Part shown: piece by piece, positions 16,399 through 23,877 of the stretch | Layout: each line of letters opens with the position of its first letter | Numbering within the stretch: the stretch's first letter is position 1 | Translations under genes and position numbers: made by a program | The notes under the pieces: generated by a model | Database searches by the model: none | What the model saw: the letters and a program-made list of their open reading frames with translations, nothing else | What the model was told of the DNA's origin: nothing | Assembly: GCF_004342225.1 (NCBI RefSeq) | Contig: NZ_SMAR01000030.1 | Location: 1 to 47,081 of the forward strand | DNA from: Martelella mediterranea | GTDB taxonomy: Bacteria; Pseudomonadota; Alphaproteobacteria; Rhizobiales; Rhizobiaceae | Length of the DNA stretch: 47,081 nucleotides | Direction of reading: 5' to 3'

Positions 16399-17208
16399 TC
16401 AGAACCTGTAGGTAAGCCCCACAACCGGCCCGCTCAGCCTCGTATCATAGACATGGCCGTCTTTTTCGTAATCGGTGTCGACGATCTTGTAGCCCGCGGA
16501 AAGTGACAGGTGTTCGGTGAAGGTATAGTTCGCCGTCGAGAGGAAAGACCACGTCAGATCGGAGTTGGCGTCAAAGCCACCGATATCGCCCTGAGCCTGG
16601 ACCGATAATCTGTCTGTCAGATTGAAAAACACACGGGCACCGACGACCGGATCAACCCAGCCGAAGCTTTCGTCATAACGAACCGATCTGCCCAGTCCAC
16701 TGGCCGTGATTTCGTTCGAAATATGCCACAGACGTATGCCGGCCAAAGCGTCGAGCGTAAAGGCGGGTGTATCGACAACGCGGTATCCGCCCTGCACGGT
16801 GGCCATGAACTGCTTTGTATTGAGTTTGCCGTTCGCTTCAAACGGCGGCAGCAGCGAAGTGCCCGGAAACCAGTATGTGTTCTCGTCGCTTGTATCCGTA
16901 TACATCATATCCGCAGAGACCACGAAACGGTCGTAGCGCCCCCAGAGATTGACAAATCCAGCAATATTCAGCCCGTCGCGTCCCTCGGAAAAAGAGCGAT
17001 CAATGTTCACGGTCGGCCCAACGCCGAAGGGGGAAACCTTCCCCTTGACGCCGGTAGCCCACAGATAGGGAGTAATCTGAAGCGCCCAGTCAGAGGCGAC
17101 TGTTTGCGAAGGTGTTGAGGCCTCCGGGGTTGCGGCGATCGTGTCAGCCGCATGGAGAATTTGGGGTACGCACAGAAATAGAGCGCATGCAATGAGTTGT
17201 TTTTTCAA
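16399..17208 (-). CDS. Outer-membrane beta-barrel protein
   Basis: A TTG start at 17208 with GGGGGAA upstream gives 269 residues beginning with a clear signal peptide (LKKQLIACALFLC, cleavage after LHAA). The upstream in-frame ATG at 17346 would add an unconvincing leader. The mature part alternates hydrophobic and polar residues with repeated aromatic-ended strands: WALQITPYLWATGVKGKV, the DRSFSE loop, and a terminal VVGLTYRF ending in Phe as recognised by the BAM machinery. This pattern is common in rhizobial uncharacterised porin-like proteins of 8-12 strands. Function unknown. It is transcribed towards the hydrolase and stands alone. Confidence 0.8.
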   Translation of the reverse strand: MKKQLIACALFLCVPQILHAADTIAATPEASTPSQTVASDWALQITPYLWATGVKGKVSPFGVGPTVNIDRSFSEGRDGLNIAGFVNLWGRYDRFVVSADMMYTDTSDENTYWFPGTSLLPPFEANGKLNTKQFMATVQGGYRVVDTPAFTLDALAGIRLWHISNEITASGLGRSVRYDESFGWVDPVVGARVFFNLTDRLSVQAQGDIGGFDANSDLTWSFLSTANYTFTEHLSLSAGYKIVDTDYEKDGHVYDTRLSGPVVGLTYRF

Positions 17209-17523
17209 CGTGTTCCCCCGTCCGGCAAAGCTGAAGACTGACGTTAGAGCGTCCTTTGTAGCATTGCCTTTTGTAAGCTTTAACCAAAATATAAGCCAGA
17301 TGTTCGCCAGCTGGTCCACAGAAACAGAAAGGCAATGGCACTTCATGTTGGGTCTTTCCCATTCTGTTTGAGGTGTCGCCGACCTGTCACGATATCGGAT
17401 TTGGGTAACAACATATCCAGCTTGAAGGACGCATGCATTTGTCCCTCCGACATACGATTATGTGATTTTAAAATGAACGCTATCCATCCCATCTGAAAGG
17501 CTGAAACCAATTTGGAGATGAAA

Positions 17524-18204
17524 ATGCTCAAAACCAAGCCGCTCTCTCTGGCTCTTCTGACACTTGCAGGATCGTTCATGATGATTTCGACCAACGAAGC
17601 ATCCGCTTCCCAGGCCGATCAGGCCTTTATCGCCGCAGCTGAGAGCGGGGAGCTGAGAGCTCTGAGCAATAGCATCAGTAGCGGCCAGCCACTCAATGTG
17701 CGCGATGAGCGCGGGCGCACGCCGCTTCTGGCGGCAACACATGCCAACCAGGTGGATAGTGCGCGGGCGTTGATTGAAGCAGGAGCTGACGTCAATGCGA
17801 AAGACGCTATAGAGGATACGCCGTATCTTTATGCCGGCGCGCGAGGACATCTGGAGATCCTCAAGCTGACGCTTGCAAACGGCGCCGATCTTTCCGATAC
17901 CAACCGTTATGGTGGCACTGCATTGATTCCTGCAGCAGAACGGGGTCATGTCGAGACGGTGAAGACGCTGATTGATGCAGGTGTGGACATCGATCACGTC
18001 AACAATCTGGGATGGACGGCGCTTCTGGAGGCCATCATTCTTGGAAACGGCGGAGAGCGTCACACCGAGATCGTTCGCCAGCTCGTCACCGCCGGAGCTG
18101 ACGTTAACCTTGCCGACAACAACGGCGTCACGCCGCTTCAGCACGCCCGCCAGAGTGGATACACTGAAATTGTTGCTATACTTGTGCAGGAGGGGGCGCG
18201 ATGA
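17524..18204 (+). CDS. Exported ankyrin-repeat protein
   Basis: The ATG at 17524, six bases after GGAG, gives 226 residues; the TTG at 17512 overlaps that site and is unlikely. A signal peptide ends near SASA (residue 29). Five to six ankyrin repeats follow, with consensus pieces such as GRTPLLAATHANQVDSARAL, ALIEAGADVN, GGTALIPAAERGHVETVKTL and GVTPLQHARQSGYTEIVAIL. Ankyrin repeats bind partner proteins, and the signal peptide places this one in the periplasm. It overlaps the deaminase start (ATGA), so the pair is translationally coupled. Partner unknown. Confidence 0.88.
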   Translation: MLKTKPLSLALLTLAGSFMMISTNEASASQADQAFIAAAESGELRALSNSISSGQPLNVRDERGRTPLLAATHANQVDSARALIEAGADVNAKDAIEDTPYLYAGARGHLEILKLTLANGADLSDTNRYGGTALIPAAERGHVETVKTLIDAGVDIDHVNNLGWTALLEAIILGNGGERHTEIVRQLVTAGADVNLADNNGVTPLQHARQSGYTEIVAILVQEGAR

Positions 18205-18674
18205 ATACCGGACAGTTCATGCAAGAGGCTATCGCGATCGCGCATCAAAACATCGCAGAAGGCGGGCGCCCGTTTGGTGCTGTCGTCGTGAAGAATGGGG
18301 AGATCATCGCGAAAGCAGTGAACCTCATGCACATCGACAATGACCCTACCGCACATGCCGAGCTTCTGGCATTGCGGATGGCCGGTCAGAAACTGGGTAC
18401 AACTCGGCTGGATCATTGTATCGTTTATGCAAGTGGTCAGCCCTGTCCCATGTGTCTGGCCGCCATGCGGCTATCCGGCATTTCAGAGATTTTCTATGCC
18501 TTTTCAAATGCTGAAGGTGAGCCGTATGGGCTTTCTACAGAGGCGGTTGCCGACGAATTGCGTGCTCCGACCGAGTCCCAGGCATGGGCTCTGGTCAGGC
18601 ATACACCGCCCGAAGAGACTGGAATGACTGACCTTTACGAGACATGGTGGGCTCAACAGAAAAAACAGTACTGA
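18201..18674 (+). CDS. Nucleoside/cytidine deaminase-family enzyme
   Basis: A 157-residue zinc-dependent deaminase. The catalytic HAE motif (His52, Glu54) and the PCPMC motif (Cys82, Cys85) are intact, as is the N-terminal GRPFGAVVV strand typical of the guanine deaminase/TadA-like group. It lacks a signal peptide, so it acts in the cytosol, unlike its coupled ankyrin partner. Its length and C-terminal DLYETWW fit guanine deaminase-like nucleoside deaminases better than tRNA-specific TadA. The exact base or nucleoside substrate cannot be told from sequence. Confidence 0.9.
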   Translation: MNTGQFMQEAIAIAHQNIAEGGRPFGAVVVKNGEIIAKAVNLMHIDNDPTAHAELLALRMAGQKLGTTRLDHCIVYASGQPCPMCLAAMRLSGISEIFYAFSNAEGEPYGLSTEAVADELRAPTESQAWALVRHTPPEETGMTDLYETWWAQQKKQY

Positions 18675-18746
18675 CGGTCTGTCCGTTCAGTGCAGAGGGT
18701 CATTCAGAACAGTTTCTTAAAGCGATGTACGGTGATAACGTAAGGC

Positions 18747-20291
18747 ATGAACAACAGGCATAGCATCTACCAGATCCTGGGCAGCCCTCTCTTCCTGTTT
18801 CTGGGCTGGGTTGTCGTGACGGTTGTCATGCTTGCCGCCGCAGTTGGTTTCGAGCACAGACGGCTGATGTCGGAGTTTTACGATGAGGCCACGGTCATGC
18901 ATCGGCTCGTGTCACAACGGGCCGATCAGCATGACGCACATCTCACCGCCCTTTCGGCAATTGCCGATAGCGAAACTGATGGCCGCGACCGCGTGTTCCT
19001 GAATGTGGCGCGCACGATCCAGCAATTCTACCCTCGGGTAAAAGACGTTGACCTCGTATCCCTGACGCCGGGCGGAACGGTCCTGTCGACCCGCGACGGT
19101 CTCTCGGCGGAACGGCAACAGATGATAAGGGCCGCCGCCGAGGGCTCGCATGGTGAACTGGTCATCACAAAGGCCCCCGGCGATGCCGGGCGCTACCTGC
19201 TGATCAAGCGCAGCCCCAACAACGAGAATGCCCGCTACGGGCTGGCTCTTGAAGTGGACGGGCTGTCGCTGCTTGGTATGGACTCGGATTTCTGGTCACG
19301 GCCCGCCGTGACGCGCTCGCTTGCTCTGCCCGATCGATCGCTTCTGGCAGGAGAGCCTCCGACGCAGAGCCCGCAATTCATGCGGCGCCTCAGCAGCCGG
19401 TCGCAGCCACTTGAACTCAGCGCGGGCATTCGTCCGGCGCTCTCCGATCTTCTTCCGTGGGTGCTGGTGATCCCCTTGATTGTCCTGTCTTCACTTGTCT
19501 ATCTTGCTTTCATGCTCTGGCTGCGTCAACGCGTGTTTACCCGACGGGCCGAGCGCCAGGCCGAGATCAGCGCGCGCGAAGCACGGCTGGCGCATGCCTC
19601 CCGCGTCAACGCTCTTGGTGAAATGGCGAGCGGCATGGCGCATGAGCTGACGCAACCGTTGACCGCGATACTCAGCCAGGCGCAGGCGGGCCGGCATCTG
19701 GCAGCGCGCGGCGATATGGAGGCAGTCGGAAACGTGCTGCAGAGCATTGCCGATCAATCCAAGCGGGCCTCTGCGATCATCATGCGCCTTCGCAACTGGA
19801 GCCGTATGGCCCCGGAGGAAAAAACCGAGGTCGATCTTGCCGGCGTGTTGAAGAACGTAGAGCTTCTTCTATCGGCAGAGGCGCGAAAAAACGGCGTCAC
19901 CTTGGCGGTGAACACCGCAGAGCCAGGCTTAAGCGTACGCGGTGATCAGGTCGCACTGGAGCAGATCGTGTTCAACCTTGTCCGCAATGCCATTGAGGCC
20001 GTCGAAGGCATGCTTGAAAAGCAGGTCAGTGTTTCGGTTCGCGCGCAAGATTCGTTTGCCGAGATTAACGTAAGCGACTCAGGTCCCGGTGTTCCCGACG
20101 CAATCCGCGACCACCTGTTTGAGCCCTTCACAACGGGAAAGCCGAATGGAACCGGTCTCGGGCTAACGCTCTGCCAACGGCTTTCCGAAGGAATGGGCGG
20201 AGATATCAGACTTTTGCCTGGAACGGGACGGACCACATTTCGGGTCCGAATTCCGCTTGAGGGCCGCAACGGAGGGAAAACCAAAGGATGA
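18747..20291 (+). CDS. Membrane sensor histidine kinase
   Basis: A 514-residue kinase. Transmembrane helices at about 16-34 and 236-258 flank a ~200-residue periplasmic sensor domain with no motif I recognise. The phospho-acceptor lies in MAHELTQPLTAI with His299 in the H-box; this HELxQPL form is typical of the DctB/FixL-like group. The catalytic domain has the N-box NLVRNAIEA, the G1 box DSGPGVP and the G2 box GTGLGLTLC. Its stop overlaps the response-regulator ATG (ATGA), so they are made as a pair. The secreted GlcG/HbpS-like protein downstream suggests what the periplasmic domain might read. Confidence 0.93.
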   Translation: MNNRHSIYQILGSPLFLFLGWVVVTVVMLAAAVGFEHRRLMSEFYDEATVMHRLVSQRADQHDAHLTALSAIADSETDGRDRVFLNVARTIQQFYPRVKDVDLVSLTPGGTVLSTRDGLSAERQQMIRAAAEGSHGELVITKAPGDAGRYLLIKRSPNNENARYGLALEVDGLSLLGMDSDFWSRPAVTRSLALPDRSLLAGEPPTQSPQFMRRLSSRSQPLELSAGIRPALSDLLPWVLVIPLIVLSSLVYLAFMLWLRQRVFTRRAERQAEISAREARLAHASRVNALGEMASGMAHELTQPLTAILSQAQAGRHLAARGDMEAVGNVLQSIADQSKRASAIIMRLRNWSRMAPEEKTEVDLAGVLKNVELLLSAEARKNGVTLAVNTAEPGLSVRGDQVALEQIVFNLVRNAIEAVEGMLEKQVSVSVRAQDSFAEINVSDSGPGVPDAIRDHLFEPFTTGKPNGTGLGLTLCQRLSEGMGGDIRLLPGTGRTTFRVRIPLEGRNGGKTKG

Positions 20292-20896
20292 GCTACCCGA
20301 TCTACCTTGTCGATGACGATGAAGCCGTGCGGGACGGCTTGTCCCTGCTGCTGCGCACGATCGGCCTGGAGGTGCACGCCTTCGCGTCTCCGGAACGTTT
20401 CCTTGCGCAGTTGGCCGCTCTCTCACCCGGATGTCTCATTCTCGATATCCGGATGCCCTTGATCTCCGGCCTGAAGCTTCAGGAACAGCTTGGCGCACGT
20501 GGCCTCAACTGGCCCACAGTGATCATCAGCGGCCATGGCGATATCGAGGCCTGCCGACGGGCATTTCACAACGGTGCCATCGATTTTCTGTCCAAACCGG
20601 TTGACGAACAGGACCTGATCGACGCGATCCAGAAAGGACATGCCGCGCTTGAGGTGCAGACCCGTGAAGCATCGGAGACCAGCGAGACAAGACAGATGTT
20701 GGCCAGCATGACAGGCCGCGAAATTGAAGTACTGGAGATGATCGCGCGCGGGCTGACATCACGTCAGATTGCCGATGCGCTTGAGCTTTCGCCACGAACC
20801 GTCGACAGCCACCGCGCCGCGATCGGGCACAAGGCCGGCACAAGCTCCCCGGCAGAACTGACACGCTTGTGGCTGGAGGCGCAGCACACTCCGTAG
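20288..20896 (+). CDS. FixJ/NarL-type response regulator
   Basis: A 202-residue two-domain regulator. The receiver has acidic residues 9-11 (VDDDEAV), phosphorylatable Asp53 in LILDIRMP, Ser81 and Lys103 (SKPVDE). A Q-linker-like stretch precedes a LuxR-type helix-turn-helix (about 137-195) with TGREIEVLEMIARGLTSRQI and SPRTVDSHRAAI. It is translationally coupled to the kinase upstream. A 20-bp inverted repeat overlaps its stop codon and may be its target for the downstream gene. Confidence 0.94.
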   Translation: MSYPIYLVDDDEAVRDGLSLLLRTIGLEVHAFASPERFLAQLAALSPGCLILDIRMPLISGLKLQEQLGARGLNWPTVIISGHGDIEACRRAFHNGAIDFLSKPVDEQDLIDAIQKGHAALEVQTREASETSETRQMLASMTGREIEVLEMIARGLTSRQIADALELSPRTVDSHRAAIGHKAGTSSPAELTRLWLEAQHTP

Positions 20897-20907
20897 AACT
20901 ACCGAGT
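20888..20907. promoter_or_regulatory. Candidate operator: 20-bp inverted repeat
   Basis: ACTCCGTAGA and ACTACCGAGT form an inverted repeat with 8 of 10 pairs matched. It overlaps the response-regulator stop and lies 79 bp before the HbpS-like start. The motif CTAC recurs just downstream (about 20920). A response-regulator site is plausible by size and place but unproven. Confidence 0.35.
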
Positions 20908-20986
20908 GTCACGCAAGCACTACGAATATCAGCCAGCGCATGTCCGGGCTAAATTCCTTTCACCAACTTCGGAAAGGAACTCAGAC

Positions 20987-21469
20987 ATGATCCGTAAAAC
21001 TGCTCTCGCCGCCGCCCTGCTCGCACCCGTTTCCGCATTCGCGCAGGATCTGCCCACCAACCCCTACCTGCCGCTGGATCTGGCAACCAATGCCGCCCAG
21101 GCAGCAGTTCAGGCATGCTCGGCTGAAGGCCACAATGTCAGTGTCTCGATCGTTGCCCGCAGCGGCGTCGAAAAGGTATTGCTGCGCGCCGACAATGCCG
21201 GCCCACATACGGTTGGCAGCAGCTTCGGCAAGGCGTTCACGTCTGCAAGCATGGGCCGGGAAACGGCCGGACTAGCCAATTTCATCGGCGCCAATCCGCA
21301 AAATGACGGCATGCGCGACATGGACGGACGGATGGTGATCCAGGCGGGTGGCCTGCCCATCAGCTTCAATGGCGCCCTGGTCGGCGGCATCGGTGTCGGT
21401 GGCGCGCCGACAGGCGATATCGATGCCATGTGCGCCCGTGTCGGCCTTGATGCCATTGGCGCCGAATAA
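20987..21469 (+). CDS. Secreted GlcG/HbpS-family haem-binding-type protein
   Basis: A 160-residue protein from the ATG at 20987, preceded by GGAAAGGA. The signal peptide is cleaved after SAFA. The GlcG/HbpS (DUF336) fold is shown by AAVQACSAEGHNVSVSIVARSG, then a KAFTSASMG segment and the glycine-rich GGLPISFNGALVGGIGVGGAPTG ending. In Streptomyces the relative HbpS binds haem outside the cell and modulates the SenS kinase. Here the gene follows a kinase/regulator pair, separated by a candidate operator, and ends in a terminator. Haem binding is not proven by sequence; a role as the kinase's accessory sensor is inference. Confidence 0.87.
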   Translation: MIRKTALAAALLAPVSAFAQDLPTNPYLPLDLATNAAQAAVQACSAEGHNVSVSIVARSGVEKVLLRADNAGPHTVGSSFGKAFTSASMGRETAGLANFIGANPQNDGMRDMDGRMVIQAGGLPISFNGALVGGIGVGGAPTGDIDAMCARVGLDAIGAE

Positions 21470-21496
21470 CTGAAGCAAGAACGCATCGGATATTGA

Positions 21497-21526
21497 GCCG
21501 GCCCGGTAAAACGGACCGGCTTTTCT
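21497..21526 (+). terminator. Rho-independent terminator after the HbpS-like gene
   Basis: A stem of GCCGGCCCG and CGGACCGGC (one mismatch) is followed directly by TTTTCTC, starting 28 bp after the stop codon. Confidence 0.8.
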
Positions 21527-21651
21527 CATTGGGTATCGCGTCCGGGTTTCAGTTCACGATTTATACCCGATCGTTTCAGTAATCAGAATTTTAACCCGAC
21601 AATTGTAGCTTCATGAAAGCGTAATCCCTGTTTTCCTTAAAGTGGATTTCA

Positions 21652-22410
21652 ATGTCGTATTTCCTGAACCTCGCCCTGTTTCCGTCGCTCCTGCTGTTTC
21701 TGGTCTTCGGACTTTCCCTGTTCGCCATGACCTACTGGATCCTTTGCCTTTTTGGCCGGTATGCCCGTAAGGATGCTCTCGTCATTCCGCTGGGCGCGTT
21801 CATTGGAACGATCGCGACATCCTGGGCCCTTTCTCTCGGCTTTGTTGCCGCTGACATCTGGACCTTACATGCGAAAGCTGACCACGAACTCACTTCTGAA
21901 AGATCAGCGATCAATCGGTTGATCGGAAATGCTGAAGCGAAAGTGCTGAACAGGCCTGACCTTGAATTGGCGATTCAATCCTATCGTGAAAAGGTGATTT
22001 CAGATGAATGGGAGGGCAAGGGCAACCTTCGCCCTGCGGCTTCGGTCGAACAAATTCTTCAGGAAATACGTATCATCATCATGGATATCGCACAAAGTGA
22101 TGCTCCCGCGCCCATCATCAATCAGACCGTCGCCATTTTCAATGACCTGCAGGAAACACGTGATCTGCGTCTGGCCATCGCCAGCACGACTGTCAGTCAG
22201 TATAAATGGTACATGCTTCTGACCTTGACCATCCTGACATCCGTTACAATCGCGGTGACCCACGCAGATAGAAAAGGCGCCGGGAGTATCGCGATTTTCC
22301 TTTATGTGCTTGCAGCCACGACGAGCCTCTGGTTATTAACGGCCCATGCAAGTCCCTATCGTGGAATCGAGCAAATAGAACCGAGCGGATTGTACGTAAA
22401 TTCAACCTGA
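21652..22410 (+). CDS. DUF4239-like integral membrane protein
   Basis: A 252-residue protein with four hydrophobic segments (about 8-34, 43-67, 182-202 and 210-228) and a central hydrophilic helix region. The layout, including a helix pair either side of a cytoplasmic arm and a C-terminal SPYRGIEQIEPSG motif, resembles DUF4239 proteins, which are distantly like bestrophin channels. No catalytic motif is seen. It appears monocistronic and is convergent with the orphan coiled-coil gene. The family assignment is moderate. Confidence 0.75.
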   Translation: MSYFLNLALFPSLLLFLVFGLSLFAMTYWILCLFGRYARKDALVIPLGAFIGTIATSWALSLGFVAADIWTLHAKADHELTSERSAINRLIGNAEAKVLNRPDLELAIQSYREKVISDEWEGKGNLRPAASVEQILQEIRIIIMDIAQSDAPAPIINQTVAIFNDLQETRDLRLAIASTTVSQYKWYMLLTLTILTSVTIAVTHADRKGAGSIAIFLYVLAATTSLWLLTAHASPYRGIEQIEPSGLYVNST

Positions 22411-22466
22411 CCTTGGAGCACGCTTGGGTGTGTTCACCTGGATGAGGGACTTTGATCCGACGGTTT

Positions 22467-22628
22467 TCATATCCTCATTCCAGAGCAGTGATCCCGGAAC
22501 CGATATAGAAGGTATTCCTTTGAAGAACCTTCAGATACGCTGGCAGCGACCATACGGTCCATAATCATTCGACGACGGACAATCACCAGGCTTTCGATTC
22601 CAAGGCGTTCCAGGGCAGCCGAAGCCAT
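22467..22628 (-). CDS. Possible 53-residue protein
   Basis: A short frame starts at ATG 22628 with GGGAGAA upstream and runs to a stop at 22467. The product is basic (REKN lies upstream; RRRMIMDRMV inside) and has no recognised motif. The ribosome-binding site is the only real support; it could be chance sequence upstream of a repeat. Confidence 0.25.
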   Translation of the reverse strand: MASAALERLGIESLVIVRRRMIMDRMVAASVSEGSSKEYLLYRFRDHCSGMRI

Positions 22629-22674
22629 GTTCTTCTCCCGAGACCTGGGCAATCTCTTGTACGAACACCAACAT

Positions 22675-22802
22675 CCAGTCACCCGAACCTGAAGTTCGTC
22701 GCATCGCTCGGCTTGCTGTGAACGAACGTCAGGTTCAAGGAAGGTGGCTTAAAGGTTGTTGTTTCTAATGTGGGTTTCGAATTTGAAATTCACCGCATTG
22801 GC
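22675..22802. repeat. Bipartite palindromic element, copy 1 (degenerate)
   Basis: Two adjacent palindromes. The first (22675-22751) has outer arms AGTCACCC and AGGTGGCT, and inner arms GAACCTGAAGTTCG and CGAACGTCAGGTTC. A TTGTTGTTT spacer leads to the second, shortened palindrome, CTAATGTGGG to CACCGCATTGG around TTCGAATTTGAAATT. It shares sequence and layout with copy 2 at 37977. It lies just past the stop of the 255-residue orphan gene. Confidence 0.75.
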
Positions 22803-22818
22803 CCACTACAGACGTTTG

Positions 22819-23586
22819 TCACTCTGCTGGCGGCAACCGGTTGCCGGCTTCCTCATTACAAGTCTGCAAGAGGTGGGCGTTTTCCTGCTGATACTGCTGA
22901 TGCATCGCCAGGCCATCGCACAGACTATGTACGAGGTTGCTCAGATCGAAGAGGTTATTCGCAGTATCATCAAGGGTATTGTAAAGTTCGCGTATAAGCT
23001 GCTTTTCTTCTGCGCCAAGATCTTCCTCTCCGTTGAGACGATCAGCTTCTTGAAGCAACTTGACGCGATTGACCATCAGACCGAATGCGTCTCGGGATAC
23101 CAGCGGGTGATCTTTGGGATTGGGTGGCAACTGCTTACTGACGGCTCGGTGTTGTGCGATCCCGCGGCTGAGAGATTGCGAGCGTTTCTCCGCTTTCGTA
23201 TCTTCTGAAATCATCAGAGTGTGCTGCCGGTCAGCACGCCTGCCGCGAGAAAGCGGTTGGCGAAGCAAGAGATCAGAGGTGGCTTTTTCAGCCTGCTTCA
23301 ATAGACTAGACAGCTTGTCGACAGTTTCACAGAGTTGCTTGCTATTCTGGCTTAGGTTGGCGATCATTGAAGTCATGTCCAACTGCTCTTCGATGCTTTT
23401 TACCGCCGGTTGCTTTTCCAGTTCCTGACGGAGCGTGGGGAGTCGCGCATCTGTCCACGTTTGCAGCCTTTTTGCTTCGCCCATAAGCGCGCCAGCCTGC
23501 TTCCGCCGGATAGCTTCGGTGGGCAGGGAAGGCAGGTCACCGGATGAGTGTGACCGGCGGATAGACATCAGATCAGAAACTGGCAT
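22819..23586 (-). CDS. Orphan protein with predicted coiled coil
   Basis: A 255-residue hydrophilic protein that I do not recognise. AAGGAAA precedes the ATG; a second Met at residue 7 is possible. It has no signal peptide or membrane segment. The N-terminus is Ser/Arg-rich (MSIRRSHSSGDLPSLP). Residues 60-115 look like a coiled coil (MTSMIANLSQNSKQL, KLSSLLKQAEKATSD), and the C-terminal third is helical and rich in Leu, Asn and Gln. Composition and isolation differ from the housekeeping neighbours. A secreted effector is one idea from the Ser-rich start, but nothing else supports it. Confidence 0.7.
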   Translation of the reverse strand: MPVSDLMSIRRSHSSGDLPSLPTEAIRRKQAGALMGEAKRLQTWTDARLPTLRQELEKQPAVKSIEEQLDMTSMIANLSQNSKQLCETVDKLSSLLKQAEKATSDLLLRQPLSRGRRADRQHTLMISEDTKAEKRSQSLSRGIAQHRAVSKQLPPNPKDHPLVSRDAFGLMVNRVKLLQEADRLNGEEDLGAEEKQLIRELYNTLDDTANNLFDLSNLVHSLCDGLAMHQQYQQENAHLLQTCNEEAGNRLPPAE

Positions 23587-23877
23587 TCTGGTTTCCTTTT
23601 GTTGCGTTCAGTGACGAGCTTTCTGCAGCCTTCCGGTGAAAATCAATTCAGAATAGCTGAAGGTGCAGGCCGCGCCGTTTCACGGCATGGTCAGGGAACC
23701 ATCTTTTTAATGTCTCGTCCTGCGCCGGTTCATTTCAAAAGCACGGAGGCGAAACACGTTTGATCCGGCCTCGGGCCAGTCTCCGGACAAGCGGACAGGC
23801 AGTCAAATCCCCGTCACATATTTGACTTCATAGAAACCTCGTTTAGTAGGTACAAAAATCTGAAATCACGCAACTGC
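23587..23877. promoter_or_regulatory. Divergent promoter region
   Basis: This 291-bp gap separates the leftward orphan gene from the rightward globin-coupled cyclase and must hold both promoters. A possible sigma-70-like TTGACT lies at about 23822 with a weak downstream box. No repeat or operator stands out. Confidence 0.35.

Larger units (their letters stand above)
22411..22818. other. Intergenic region holding a palindromic element
   Basis: About 400 bp between two convergent genes. The right part (22675-22802) is one copy of the bipartite palindromic element. The left part contains only a weak small frame on the minus strand. No terminator with a clear T-tract was found. Confidence 0.5.
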
